A DNA stretch of 64,000 nucleotides, taken from NCBI GenBank assembly GCA_019914995.1, contig CM034138.1, forward strand, positions 1,674,001 to 1,738,000, in the 5' to 3' direction. This DNA is from Acanthochlamys bracteata (Eukaryota > Streptophyta > Magnoliopsida > Pandanales > Velloziaceae). The notes under the pieces were generated by a model that was given only the letters and a program-made list of their open reading frames with translations, did not search any database and had not been told where the DNA came from. Below, one piece after another: positions 11,122 through 24,098 of this stretch. The position numbers and the translations under genes were made by a program. The first letter of the stretch is position 1, and each line of letters starts with the position of its first letter.

Positions 11122-12463
11122 ATGGCGGCTATCTTACAGCTGATCAGTGATCCCGGTATGCAGCTCTACTCTTCTTCACCTTCATCTCATCTTCGACTAG
11201 TTCGTGATCATCCAAACCAAAGCCCTAGTTTTACTGATTATAATATGCCCACAACAAGCTTGATGAGCAACCAGTCTATACCGTTTGGAGTAGTTTCTGA
11301 TTACGCAGTAATGGGTGAAGGTCTGTATGATGATTCACCACAAATGGTCGCCAGCGAGTTGGAAAATCTCAGTTTTCCGGCAGAAGAAACTGGTGAATCT
11401 GGCGCAAGTAGCCCTGTGGATAGTAGCATGTATATATATATATGTCGTCCTTCTGAAGCTTGTTATGCGCTTCTCAGCATCTTTTCCCTCTGATATATAT
11501 GCTCTTTTTACTGAAATTATGTTGGTTACAGGCTATGCCAGAGCAGCATCCCGAAGATCGGTGGCGGGTGCAGGATCGGTTTTAGGACAAGATCAGAAGT
11601 TGACATCTTGGATGATGGTTATAAATGGAGGAAGTACGGGAAGAAATTAGTGAAGAACAGTCCTAACCCGAGGTATATAAATTGCTAATTTGTTGCTAAA
11701 CATTTTGGTTTGCTAACCGGACGTATATATAAATTGCTATATTGTTGGGAAAAATTAGGTTTTTGGTGATTTATTGTAATGTAAAGTTTGTAATTAACTT
11801 CATCTCTGTTCTTGAGTCCTTTTTAATTAAGTAGTATTAATGTAGAGAACTAGAGTAATAATTAATTGATGAAGTTCAATATATGGTGGTTGTTGAGAAA
11901 TAATGTCTCTATGCTACCTGCTTGAAAAATATAATTGAGTTCAAAATTTCAGGTTAAGCAATCTTAAACAGTCAGAATTAACACAACAAACTGGAATAAA
12001 GATTAAAACTTCAAGCCAAAAATGCATTTTTTAAACTAAGGGTAAAAGCCCAGAATTTCTCGTGCATAGTTTTGAAGTTTATTGTATATTGTTTAATGAT
12101 CTAGAGACAAACAAGTATCTCTTGTCTACTGAATACAGGGTTAAGTAATCTCTTTTCTTTTCAAGGACAAATTCTTGGCAATAGCCATAGAAAGCATCTC
12201 TTTGTATAAGAAATATTAATGCAGAAGAAAGAAGTCCATCAGTTCTGACTGACCTTTATGCTTGCAGGAACTACTACAGGTGCTCCACCGAAGGTTGCTC
12301 AGTGAAGAAGAGAGTAGAAAGAGATCGCACAGATTCAAGCTACGTGATCACGACGTATGACGGAGTCCACAACCATCCAGCCCCGGGTGCTGTCTGCTAT
12401 TCTCCATTTCCAAATACTTCAACTTGGACTTCCAGTGGCCAGCAACTTTTTCTTCTTCCCTGA
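11122..12463 (+). CDS. WRKY transcription factor, group IIc, WRKY50/51 type (WRKYGKK), second copy
   Basis: Three exons: 11,122-11,429, 11,532-11,672, 12,268-12,463, giving 214 residues. The start is ATGGCGGCT. The first donor sits at the beginning of a TATATATA run. The middle exon supplies [19 protein letters not shown] just before the domain, then [13 protein letters not shown] (Trp135). The last exon gives [19 protein letters not shown] with C-X4-C and GVHNHP (HxH). The IGGGCRI block and WRKYGKK core place it with the WRKY50/51 group; the former is closer to WRKY51. Exon phases and positions are the same as in the gene at 3,392-4,229, from which it differs mostly in the N-terminal half. 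It is transcribed away from that gene with about 6.9 kb between the two starts. Nuclear DNA-binding protein; target genes cannot be told from sequence. Confidence 0.9.
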
Positions 12464-14429
12464 TGTACGAGGAAAATGACAGGAATGAGACCGGCTTCAT
12501 TTTCTGAGACAAATTGGTGACTGATTACTGAGGAGCAAAGACTAGCCCCTCCAAACACAATGCTTTAATCCACAAATTAATGTACTTCTTTCACTTTCTG
12601 AATCTTCCTTTTGCTTAAAGAGATTTACTAGGACGTTCTCAAAACGGAGGCCATACGATTATTGAAATCTCATCCATTGCTTCTCGAACCAAGCTTGTCC
12701 AAAAATGTTTTTACCTTAAAGAGAAGAACATTCGTTATGTAATTGATGCTAGCTACTCGACTAGTTTTACTATCCTTTATATGATGAAGTTGTATTATAT
12801 ATTCAGCGAATTTCCCCATCTCCAAACATTAAAGTCTTAAAGAGATGCGGACTGCTCGTAAAATTCCATTTGCAAGATTAAACATAATACAGAACAATTT
12901 ATTTCAAGTGCTACTCAGCTCTGTTTATCTGGTAATGAAAGAAGCTATCTTGTAGCAGTTCAACCAATAAATTCCTTTCATATTTTATTTATTCATGTAC
13001 ATAAAATGAGCAATCTCACTGAAAATTGTTATCAGCAAGCGCAACGACGAACATGAATCCATATAGTTAGCTCTCAACTCTGTGGAGACTAGTTTAATAT
13101 ACAGAAAATAATCTGAAACCCTCTCAAAATATGAAAGAACACTGGTTGTCAACGAAGAAAATTGGCGGGTTTACGAGAATGAAGGTCAATCTGCTAGTGC
13201 AATGAAAGTCATTAGGAGCTCAGCTAACAGGCACACCCATTCCTCTGCTCTGTTTCTGAAGAAGACTCAGACCATGGTTGGTACATATCTGCAACGTACA
13301 AAGATAAGAGAATCAGAAGATGAAGCAAAATCGATTCCATCCCTAACCAAAGGGTTACACCTCTTTCTGCCATTTCAAAGAAGACAAAAACCAGCACCAT
13401 GGACAGTATTATATCACCTCACTAAAATATAGTTCAGTCTTATTGTGCTGCACACCCTTGATTCTTTAAACATTTCCCTTCGCTTCTGATAGCAATGAAT
13501 GTCTTGATATCTCAATTCTATTCTAGATTGGTCTGGATTGTGTATGAACCATTTTGCTGATTCAAAAATTGAGATAAAAATCCTAATAGAGTAGGAACGC
13601 TTTAGAACTGCTAGTGACTAGAAAAAGAAACTTTGAGTAGAAGCCTAAACATAGTATACCGAATTGACCGAGTTTATGCAGACTTTCTTGACAAACACCA
13701 ACACTGGAAGATAAATTCTTAAGTCAAAAGAAAATTCAGTTTAGCGTTACACTTATCACTCAGCAGTTTACTACAAATGCTAACAGGGAAGTTGATACTT
13801 GCTAAAGTACCAAATGTGATTAAAAAAATAAAAAGGTCATCTAAAAAAACAAAATTTGAGTTGGATGCTGACTATTTAAAAAAAATAACCCCACTAATAT
13901 TTCTAACCAAATAACGGATGAAACCGTTCTTTCCGTCATGTACTCTGCGCATTGTTTGGAGAGATGTATAATGGAAGGAGCTAACCCAAGACAAGGATTT
14001 TTCTTAACGGTCTAGTCCATATACTATAACGCCTAATGTAACTCAAAATTTTAAATCTATTGGTCCAAAAGCTTTTTAGTATATAAACCATTTCATTCGA
14101 GCACCACTAACGCACAACAAGAGCTTTTGAAGTCCAACTTGTTCTGAATCACAACTCATCATTATGGGAGTCATATTGCTTCTAACTGACTCATCATACT
14201 GCTAATGAGAGATACTAGTTGCATTATCTATGAAACTTGTTGGAAAGATATATTATTGGAGTAGCTAACGCAAGATAAAAATTTCTCTCAACGGCATGGT
14301 CAATATAATACAAAATTTAATGCAATCCAAAAGTTTAAATCAATGGGTCCAAAAGTTTTCTAGTATATAAACCATATTTTATCTAACTCATGAGTTACAA
14401 ACATTTCAAAACTAACAACTTGCATACGT
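12464..14429. other. Spacer with a direct repeat
   Basis: 12,464-13,500 is 3' flank and unremarkable DNA; a 76-codon frame at 13,202 has no recognisable features. Two imperfect copies of a ~140-bp segment lie at about 13,953-14,093 and 14,239-14,377 (shared words: gctaac, caaga, gtccaaaag, tagtatataaaccat). They may be LTRs of a small decayed retroelement. Confidence 0.4.
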
Positions 14430-14632
14430 ATTTTTTACTATACCTGGAGCAACATATGTAATGGTTCCCTTCAATGCGGATGAAATACGTGGGTGTCTGA
14501 GATGCTTGTGCGGTAATGACGAATTTTGCAAACATAAAATCTGATACTTGTGCGGAAGCCACGTCTTTGGCTAATACTCAATCTATGAACGAGGTTAAGT
14601 TTCTTTCATGTTGATGCATCTTAGGATGTAAC
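14430..14632 (-). pseudogene. LRR receptor kinase pseudogene, part 2 (kinase fragment), split by hAT insertion
   Basis: The minus strand reads WLHPKMHQHERNLTSFID, then AKDVASAQ and VSDFMFAKFVITAQASQT, then a degraded TIxYVAP in a shifted frame. This matches the kinase region of class XII LRR receptor kinases (EFR/XA21 type: WLHP..., AIDVASALDYLH, VSDFGLAKFL, GTIGYVAPEYG). The catalytic-loop segment HCDLKPSN between the two pieces is missing, DFG is altered, a stop follows FID and the frame shifts before the P+1 loop. Its other half lies beyond the hAT element at 19,523-19,735. The fragment was dead or dying independently of the insertion. Confidence 0.7.
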
Positions 14633-15971
14633 TATGGTTGTTAAAATCCTAATTTAAATCTTAAAATCCTACGATTTTACGATTTTACTTCACCAAAACG
14701 ATCCCATTTAACTTAGAATCGCATATTGTCTTGGATCGTACTAGGATCGCGATCTTAATCGTGAAATCGGTAAGATCGCGATCCTTCGTACGATTTTACG
14801 ATTTCTGTTTTGAAGGGTTATTTTGCAATTAAGCATTGATGAAGGAGTTTTTTGCAAAAATACATACATAACACTAGCCTCTCCAGCGCTGTCCCGAAAC
14901 TTCAGAAATCCCTAAATCCCTAATTTCTTCGTCTTCCTCTTCGATCAACACCGCATCTCGTCTCCAAATCAACCTCGATCGCCGGAATTCTTCTTCAATT
15001 CAAGCTCCGATTCAATTCTTTGTGAAGTTCGAAGAGCTCCTCAGCTCCTAATCTTCTTCGTCTTCCTCTTCGATCAACACCGCGTCTCGTCTTCGAAACG
15101 CCGAGTGTCGGAATTCTTCTTCAATTCAAGTTCTGATTTAATTCTTCTTAAAGTTCGAAGAGCTCTACAGCCTCTATTGAGGTACGCTTTAACTCTCTCT
15201 CTCTCTCTCTCTTTCTCTCTCCCTCCTGTTGAAAGATTTTTTTCTTTGTTTCGTTCTGTTTTTTTGTTTTCTCTGTTGATAGATTAGAGAATGGATAGAT
15301 TAGAAAATGGAGATGAATTGTTTGAAAAATTGCTCTGTTGAAGTGTTGATTGTTATTTCTGTTTGTTGATTGAGGATGAATTGATTGAAAAAATTTCTCT
15401 ATTGATTTTTATTTCTCTATTGATTGATTGAGGAAGAATCGGAGAATTGTTTGAAAATACGTTTCTCTATTAATTTTTATTTTTCAGTTGATCGTTCTCT
15501 GGGTAGAACAGTAGGAGTAGGAAAAAATTGTTATTACTTGTTAGTTGTTATAACTTACGATTTAAGACAGTAGGTAGCACTTGCACTTGGCAGCTAGCAC
15601 CAAGTAGTTTTTTTAACTTATTTTTCTTCTAAGTCAAAGAGCTTGATAGATTGGATAGAGTCGTAAATGCACAAAGTGCCGGTGAAGGAAAATAGCTTGG
15701 TTGAAAAAGATGAGAGTTGGACCGATACTTGGGTAGGACAAGAGACAATTGAAAAAATTATTTGAAAGATTACTATTATGACTTATGAGATATAACTTAT
15801 AAAGTAGCCAAAGCATTATTTTTACTTATTTTTCTTGACTTTTTTTATTAAGTTTTACTTAATTAAGAGTTATGAACTTATGATTATAGTTATGTTCAGT
15901 ATGTCGATATATATACCAAGATTGATTTGGTTTTAATTTTTTAATTACAGTTTGTTAAAACATTCGCCAAG

Positions 15972-18720
15972 ATGTCTGCATCTGGTTCTGGGAAAGATAA
16001 GAAAAAAAATATTTCTGGATGTAGGTCTGATGTGGGTTGGGAGCACGGTATAGATGTAGATAATAATTCTAGAAAAGTGAAGTGCAAGTATTGTCAAAAG
16101 GTTTTTAGTGAGGATATTTTTCGTTTCAAACATCACTTAGCTTGTACACATAAGAATGTTGAACCATGTCAGCAAGTTCCTGAAGAAGTTAGATTAAAGT
16201 TTTGTGAGCTCCTAGTAATAATTCAAGAAGCTTCAGATAAAAAGAAAAGAAAAATATTTGGTGAGGGGGATGACTCTGGAAATGAGAGAATACAATATTT
16301 TTCAAAACAAAAAGAAGTGAAGAGTGTGTTTAGTAAGAAGTCTCTTAGGTCAGGAAACACACAAATAAGTATTAATCATTTGATAAAAACAGAGTTGAGG
16401 GAAGACTGTTGTCAACAAATAGCTCGTTTTTTTTACACAAGTGCAATTTCTTTTAATTGTGTAAAAAATCCTGAGTTTTTGAAAATGCTTGAGTTAGTTG
16501 GTAGGTATGGTGCTGGACTTAAGCCTCCTTCTTATCATGAAATTAGGAAAACTTATTTGAAAAAAGAAGTAAGTCGTGTAAGGGTTTTACTTGAGGACTA
16601 TAAAGTAGAGTGGAGAAAAACGGGTTGTTCTATTATGTCTGATGGTTGGACTGATAAAAAAAGACGATCTATATGCAATTTCTTAGTGAATAGTCCTAAG
16701 GGAACAGTTTTCTTATCTTCTGTTGATACTTCAGATATTTCTAAAACGGCTGATAGGGTTTTGGAGATGTTAGATGATATTGTAGAGAGGGTTGGAGAGG
16801 AAAATGTTGTACAAATTATTACTGATAATGCTGCAAATTATAAAGCAGCAGGAGAGAGGCTAATGGAGAAAAGAAAAAACCTATATTGGACCCCTTGTGT
16901 TGCCCACTGTATTGATGTTATCTTGGAGGATTTTGAGAAGAAGTTGAAAGTTCATAATGTCACAATTATGAAGGGAAGAAGGATTACAACTTATATTTAT
17001 GGAAGGACCATACTTATTGCTATGTTGAGACATTTTACAAAAGGGAGAGATTTGATTAGACTAGGTGCAACTCGATTTGCTACTTCGTACTTGACCTTAG
17101 GATGTCTCTATGAACATAAGGGTGTGCTAATGAGTATGTTCAGCTCTAATGCTTGGAAGTCAAGTAAATTTTCAACCAAACAAGATGGAAAGCAAATCCA
17201 AAACACGATTTTGGATAGTAGATTTTGGCGAAACATCCATACATGTTTGAAAGCCGCGTATCCTCTTATTAAAGTGCTACGATTGGTTGATTCAGATGAG
17301 AAACCAGCAATGGGTTTCATTTATAGGGAGATGGATCATGCAAAGGAGAAGATACCGTTAAATTTTGCTCATGTCAAGAAAAGGTAAATATTTTTATAAG
17401 TTTAAATGTTTAATATTTAAATGTTCAACTTGAATGTTTCATCATTGTTAATTTGTTATTGTTTGTTACTCATTTCTTTTGAATTTCTTATAGCTATGAG
17501 GCTGTGGAAAAAATTATTGATGAAAGGTGGGAGCTTCAACTGCATAGGCCTTTGCATGTTGTAGCTTACTATTTAAATCCTAGGTATCATTATTCTTCTG
17601 ATTTTAAGGATGATGCAGAGGTAAAAATTGGATTATATAATTGTTTAGAGAGAATGATAGCTGATGCAAATGAGAGAGAAAAGATAGATTTGCAGTTTGC
17701 GGCTTTTAAACATTCAAGAGGATTGTTTGGCATCAACTCTGCAATAACGATGATGGGAAAAGAAAGATCCGGTGATTGGTGGGATTCATTTGGAGCCGAG
17801 TGTCCAGAATTACAAAGGTTTGCTATTCGAATTCTAAGCTTGACTTGTAGTTCTTCTGGCTGTGAACGCAATTGGAGTGCATTCAAAATGGTATGGTACT
17901 TACATATTCATATTGACATATTGTCTATTTCTATATATTTTATATATTAACTAACTTATAAGACTTTCTTTATTGTTTAGGTTCATACAAAAAGAAGAAA
18001 TCGTTTGCATCAAATGGAAGATGAATGACTTGGTATTTGTTATGTGTAATTTAAAACTGAAAGAAAGAAATATGAGAAGTATAAGCTCAAGTACTTTTGA
18101 TGATCTTCCCTCTGACGATGAGTGGATTGTTGAAGAAGAGCAAGAAGCTGATCATAATGGCCATGAATGGCTTAATATTCTTGACAAAACTTCAGGTAAA
18201 TGTTATCTTAAATTTTTAATGCTTTAAGTAGTTGAATGCTACTTTCTGTCCACTGTCCAGAAATATTTTCTGCCCACTATTTAAAAATATTTTCTGTCCA
18301 CTGTCTAGAATATTTTTTGTCCACTGTATGTAGTATGCTTATTACTTATGAATGCTATTCTTATTTCTGAAGCTTTTGAGGTAACTGAAATGCTTTTAAA
18401 TTATTGTACTCACTGTTTAATATAATATGCAATATATTTCTGTAGGCTGTAATAAAAATGAGAAAGTAATTGCTATTGAAGAAAATGAGAGTCATGAGAG
18501 TAAATCTGATAATGAGGTAGAGATTCATGATTTTTATGAAGATGTTGCCACTAAAGGAAAGCAACCAATGGAAAACGTTGATTTAGATAACATTGCTTCT
18601 CATGCTGGAAGTTTTAGTGGTGCTAGTGGAGATGAAGCTTACGATGAGGAAGAAGATATGGATGGAGATGAAAATGATTGTGATTTGTTTGATGATTTTT
18701 CTGTTGATAATTTCTATTAG
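15972..18720 (+). CDS. hAT transposase (BED finger, DUF659, dimerisation region), frame broken late
   Basis: Exons by splice signals and reading: 15,972-17,383, 17,494-17,890, 17,981-18,195, 18,446-18,720. A BED-type zinc finger lies at residues ~36-60 (Cys38, Cys41, His55, His60), followed by a DUF659/RNase H-like core at about 200-340 (MSDGWTD, IITDNAANY, TPCVAHCIDVILEDFEK). Exon 2 gives YLNPRYHY and the hAT dimerisation block (SSSGCERNWS). Exon 3 opens VHTKRRNRLHQ and then runs into a stop near 18,028; one surplus base relative to the usual VHTKRRNRLHQKKMNDLV order explains it, since the following frame continues as MNDLVFVMCNLKLKERN and, via exon 4, an Asp/Glu-rich tail ending at 18,720. 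As read, the product is about 618 residues. A weaker donor at 17,896 would restore the frame at the cost of the conserved block. Activity is uncertain. Confidence 0.8.
18240..18330 (+). repeat. Short tandem repeat in transposase intron
   Basis: Three to four imperfect copies of a ~28-bp unit of the form 'tttctgtccactgtc...aatatt' lie in the last intron of the hAT transposase gene. They could be a replication-slippage product; no role is evident. Confidence 0.55.
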
Positions 18721-19522
18721 GTTTGTATTTGAAATTTTAAGTATTGTATGCTATTTTTATTGTAGGATTGTAACATTGATCATAGAGTAATGACATTATG
18801 TTGTAGGCTTGTAAGTTGTAAACTTGTAACAGATTATTTCTGCTTGTTTGTTTATGTAGACAGTAGACTTGCAGTCTTATTAATTTGTTGTTATAAACTT
18901 ATGAATTATGATAGTAGCAAAATATTAAATTAGTGATTGTTGTATGTACTTTGCAAAATATGTAACTGGTTATAGTAGTCTTGCTGTATGTATTTTGCAC
19001 TTGTAATGTGTTGAATTATTGATGAATGAAGTGCTTCAATTGTGATTGTTTATGGTTGTTTAACATCAAAAAATACATATGATCTGGAAGCTGAAAGTGC
19101 TTATGGTTTGATGTAAATTTCAAATCTTCAATCATTTCAGTATTTATTTTTTTTATTAAATATCAATATGACAATAGATATGTTACGTTATTACATAAGT
19201 ATGTAGTTACAATAAAGAAAATATAACATCTGTAAAGTCTTGAACATGAACAACAAGCACTAAACAAGTGCACATGGATTGACGGACAGCAGTCAGCACT
19301 AAGCAAGTGCACAAAATTTGCTTGATGTAATTAGATCCATCTTGAGGACAGCACACAGCAAGCTTCTCTATTAAAAAATAAGTTTATTAGAAAAAAGATT
19401 TTTAAAGATATTTAAAAAAATTTACCGAAAAGTAAAATCTTACGATCCTACTTAAAATTTCGATTTTACGATCTTACTTGAGGCTAACGATCTTACTTAA
19501 AATCTCGATCCTGACAACTTTG

Positions 19523-19735
19523 GATGTAACCAATGATCGAAGCAATAGTTGAGTATGTACTCATAATCTAGAGCTTTAAAATCATTGCCTTCAAAATCCT
19601 GACTTGAGAGTGCTGTTATCATTCTGAGAAGGTTTTGGTGCCTTATATTTCTTTGAAGCTCCTCGCTCTGGAAGGATGAGAATTTCCACTGCGAAAACGT
19701 TTCAGCATTGAGTGCACATCTGAACACGGAGCCAC
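19523..19735 (-). pseudogene. LRR receptor kinase pseudogene, part 1 (kinase fragment)
   Basis: The minus strand encodes SFQSEELQRNIRHQNLLRM, ITALSSQDFEGNDFKALDYE and DHWLHP. These match the N-lobe of class XII LRR receptor kinases ([42 protein letters not shown]...WLHP). Reading continues into 14,430-14,632 once the hAT element and one copy of its target duplication are left out, so the transposon landed inside this coding sequence. The 5' side ends abruptly at ~19,735, next to A/T-rich MITE-like DNA. No extracellular LRR part is found in the window. Confidence 0.7.
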
Positions 19736-20518
19736 ATACGGTGTGTTTACTTTTAGAATAAACTTGAGTTTTAAAAAATAAGTTTGAAAAATTAAATTAA
19801 AAATTAAAAATATTTAATAAAAGTTATATTTTATATTAATTCTGTAGTAGTAAATTATAAAATAAATTCAAAAAGTTTTATAAAAAATTATTTTATATTT
19901 TTATTATATTAAAAATAAGATTAAAAAATTTTGTGACAAAAAAAAACATGCACAAAACTTCCTGCTCGAACTGGGCTAAACTATAGGTTGCTCCATTGGG
20001 CTTTAAATTTAGTTTAGTCCAACTATACGTTTACGGGCCTGAGCTTAACGCTTGCATTATCTTCATTATGATTACAAATAGCTACAGGAGAAACTCTTGT
20101 TCTGCTCTTAATAGAAACTTTCTCCCAATTTACTTCAACTTTATTTCAAATAAAAATTAAGAAATTATCACTAAACTAACTTTTTTTTCCCAATTAGGGT
20201 GTATTATTTTACTTCCGAATAATATCATATATTTTTGTACAATGATTTGCTCTTCATAATTTAGTGTACTGATTTGATAAAAGTTATTTTCTATTAGAAA
20301 GATATGCCTTAACAAAGAGGATTTGAACTTTTGGACTTATTAATATTTTTGGGTTGATTAAAGTAAACTTTTTTTGGGTTGATTAATAAGTTGAATGGTC
20401 TTCTACAACTGAAGATTGTATATTTATCTAATTGAACATTTCCATACATTTGAAACAAAAGGAAAACAAAAAATTAATTAATAAAAAAACGCAAATAACT
20501 AATTGAATTCTTCGTCAG
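19736..20518. other. A/T-rich spacer with MITE-like sequence
   Basis: From 19,738 ('gtgtgtttactttt') to about 19,960 the DNA is almost pure A/T and resembles the small A/T-rich elements at 31,247 and 60,673. The rest is the 3' flank of the WRKY gene. No frame. Confidence 0.4.
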
Positions 20519-22152
<1,634 letters not shown>

Positions 22153-22270
22153 TAGAGCTAGCTAGTGTTGTCTTTAATCTTGCATTTCTCTTCCAATTCA
22201 CTTCAGCAATTTGTGATCTTGTTGACGCAACCTTCCGATGATCCTGCTTTCAATCACGCAGAAATTCTTC
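22153..22270 (-). pseudogene. Possible broken leucine-zipper segment upstream of the WRKY72-like start
   Basis: Just 5' of ATG 22,152, another frame reads AEVNWKRNARLKTTLA. This resembles the AEM-EVREENERLKTML zipper that in group IIb proteins directly precedes KDYQSLKMHFFDI. A few extra bases relative to that expected order throw the frame off before the ATG, and an in-frame TAG lies four codons upstream. It is either a decayed zipper, or leader sequence that only resembles one, or an assembly error in a gene that still has its zipper. Confidence 0.4.
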
Positions 22271-23559
22271 CCAGCAAAAACTTCTAAGAAGAAAACCTGG
22301 TGATGATGATGATGAGCCGGTTTGCCATCAACAAAGCGATCAGGTTTCTCATCTTAACAGCAGCTAGCAACGAGTTCTTCCAACATAGTACGACCATTAA
22401 TTGGTAGTTCTAGTTGATTAGAAAAGTAATTTATTTTTCTTTCTTTCATCTGCAAGTACTTGTTGTTTCCTGCAACTCAATAAATATATATGAAATCAAG
22501 AAGGGTTCTTACCATTGACTTTGATGAATAATTAAACCAGAAAATTTCCAAGTTGCCTATTCTCTGTTCTTCTTTTCAGCTTCTTCATATTCCAGTAATC
22601 ATACAGTTAAAATTTTCAAATTTTTTTCAAATCATACAGGTTACATTTTGCGTAAAAGATACGAAAAAAATTACGCCGAAATTGAAATGTATACACAATT
22701 AATAATTTTATAGCTCATATATATATATGCAACTTGTTGTTTTTTTGGTCAGATTGAGATCGATGAAGACTTGTAAAGCACCCGCAATTCCCGGTTTTGT
22801 CTTGAAATTTTCTATCTATCTACTAAAATACAAATACCAATTTCGTTATTTATATTAATTAATCTTTGTTCATTGCTTTTATTTTCAAATCAAGTTTGGT
22901 TACTTCAACTGTTCCTCACATGGGTGGGTAATTACTCCTCATTGTCAACTAATGCATCCTATACCTTTCTAACAATTCGAAGATACAAACTACAATAGTC
23001 ATAGTATCAGAAATTAATATAATAAAACCTTATTTATCTGTTTTAAGAGTTTGAAACTTTGAGTTGATCAATAATATTTTTCATGAAGACAACCGACTCA
23101 TTTACATTCTCATGTACGTACCGAATGATTGCATGCACATTGAGAACAATATATCCGTGCCGGACGTGTCCAAAATTACTTCTGATAAAGTAATTTTAAA
23201 TGTGAAATAAAATTAAAATAAAAAGTAGATTAAAGTAATTTTAAATAGTTTAATCAAACAATATACGCAGTATAGAGAGAATGTTTATATTTAAGTGCTT
23301 TTTTAAAAATATTTATAAAATATTTTTTAAACAGAAAGTATTTTATTTGTTTTAAAAATAACACAAAATATATTTTAAAAATAATAAAAATAAATAATAA
23401 TAAAAGTTTATAATATAAACTTTTTATATTTTAAAATTTTATATAAATTTTAAAATATTAATAAAATATAAAATAAAATAAAATAAAATAAAAAAATACA
23501 CCAACTAAACACAGCTTAAATCAGTTAAAAGACAATAAGTGATCCATAATATATACAAC
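22271..23559. other. Upstream flank and A/T-rich spacer
   Basis: 22,271-22,560 is the leader/promoter side of the WRKY gene. Beyond lie A/T-rich sequence and low-complexity runs (23,300-23,510, e.g. aaaataaaataaaataaa). No gene seen. Confidence 0.4.
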
Positions 23560-24090
23560 CAAGGTATCAAAATCTCGATTTAACTTTTAAAATCTTATGA
23601 TTTTACAATTTTATTATCACCCAAACGATTTCGATCTCAAATAAAATCTTTTTTGAGTAAAATCTCACTTAAATCTCGATTTAAATTTTAAAATCGGTAA
23701 GATCCCGATCTTTTTACGATCTTATACGATTTTACTTTTGAAATTTTTTTATAATTAACTATATTTGGAAAGATTTTTTATAAACTTTCAGAGAGTTTTC
23801 TATAAAATTTTGAAGGTTTTCTGAAAAATTATAATTAAAAATTTTTTCTATAAAATATAGAGAAATTTTTTTATAAAATTTAAAAGAATTTTAATTTTTT
23901 TTAAATGCACTAAAATTTTTCTTATAAAAAATATTAAAAAAACTTTTATAAAAGATTTTTAATGATATTTAAAAAAATTTTATAAAATTTATCGGTATAT
24001 AAAATTTTACGATTTTATTTTAAAATTTCAATTTTAAGATCATATACAAGCGAAACAATTCTACTTAAGATTTCAATTTTGATAATCTTA
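23560..24090. mobile_element. Short non-autonomous hAT element (531 bp), same family as the 14.6-kb element
   Basis: Starts CAAGGTATCAAAATCTCG and ends with the inverse of TAAGATTATCAAAATTG. It is flanked by perfect 8-bp duplications TATACAAC at 23,552-23,559 and 24,091-24,098. Its subterminal words (aaaatctcgattt, acgattttac, gatcccgatc, aaaatttcaatttt) are those of the large hAT at 14,633. The interior is A/T-rich without a frame. This is a deletion derivative or MITE that could be mobilised only from elsewhere. Confidence 0.8.
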
Positions 24091-24098
24091 TATACAAC

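Larger units (their letters stand above)
14633..19522 (+). mobile_element. Near-complete hAT DNA transposon (4,890 bp) with 8-bp target duplications
   Basis: Termini TATGGTTGTTAAAATC and, inverted, CAAAGTTGTCAGGATC (10 of 16 identical, TA...TG form) are flanked by perfect target duplications GATGTAAC at 14,625-14,632 and 19,523-19,530. Both subterminal zones (14,640-14,810 and 19,430-19,515) are dense in 'acgatc' and 'gattttacgattttac' words. Inside is one plus-strand transposase gene with a non-coding first exon (donor GT near 15,179, acceptor AG at 15,950), four coding exons and acidic tail. The 14,919-15,175 leader is an imperfect ~127-bp tandem duplication, followed by a (CT)n run at about 15,193-15,222. 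The perfect duplication and long open frame suggest a fairly recent insertion. Confidence 0.9.

Noticed and set aside
13202-13432. 76-codon plus-strand open frame
   Set aside because: No recognisable motif, no splice context and composition of spacer DNA.
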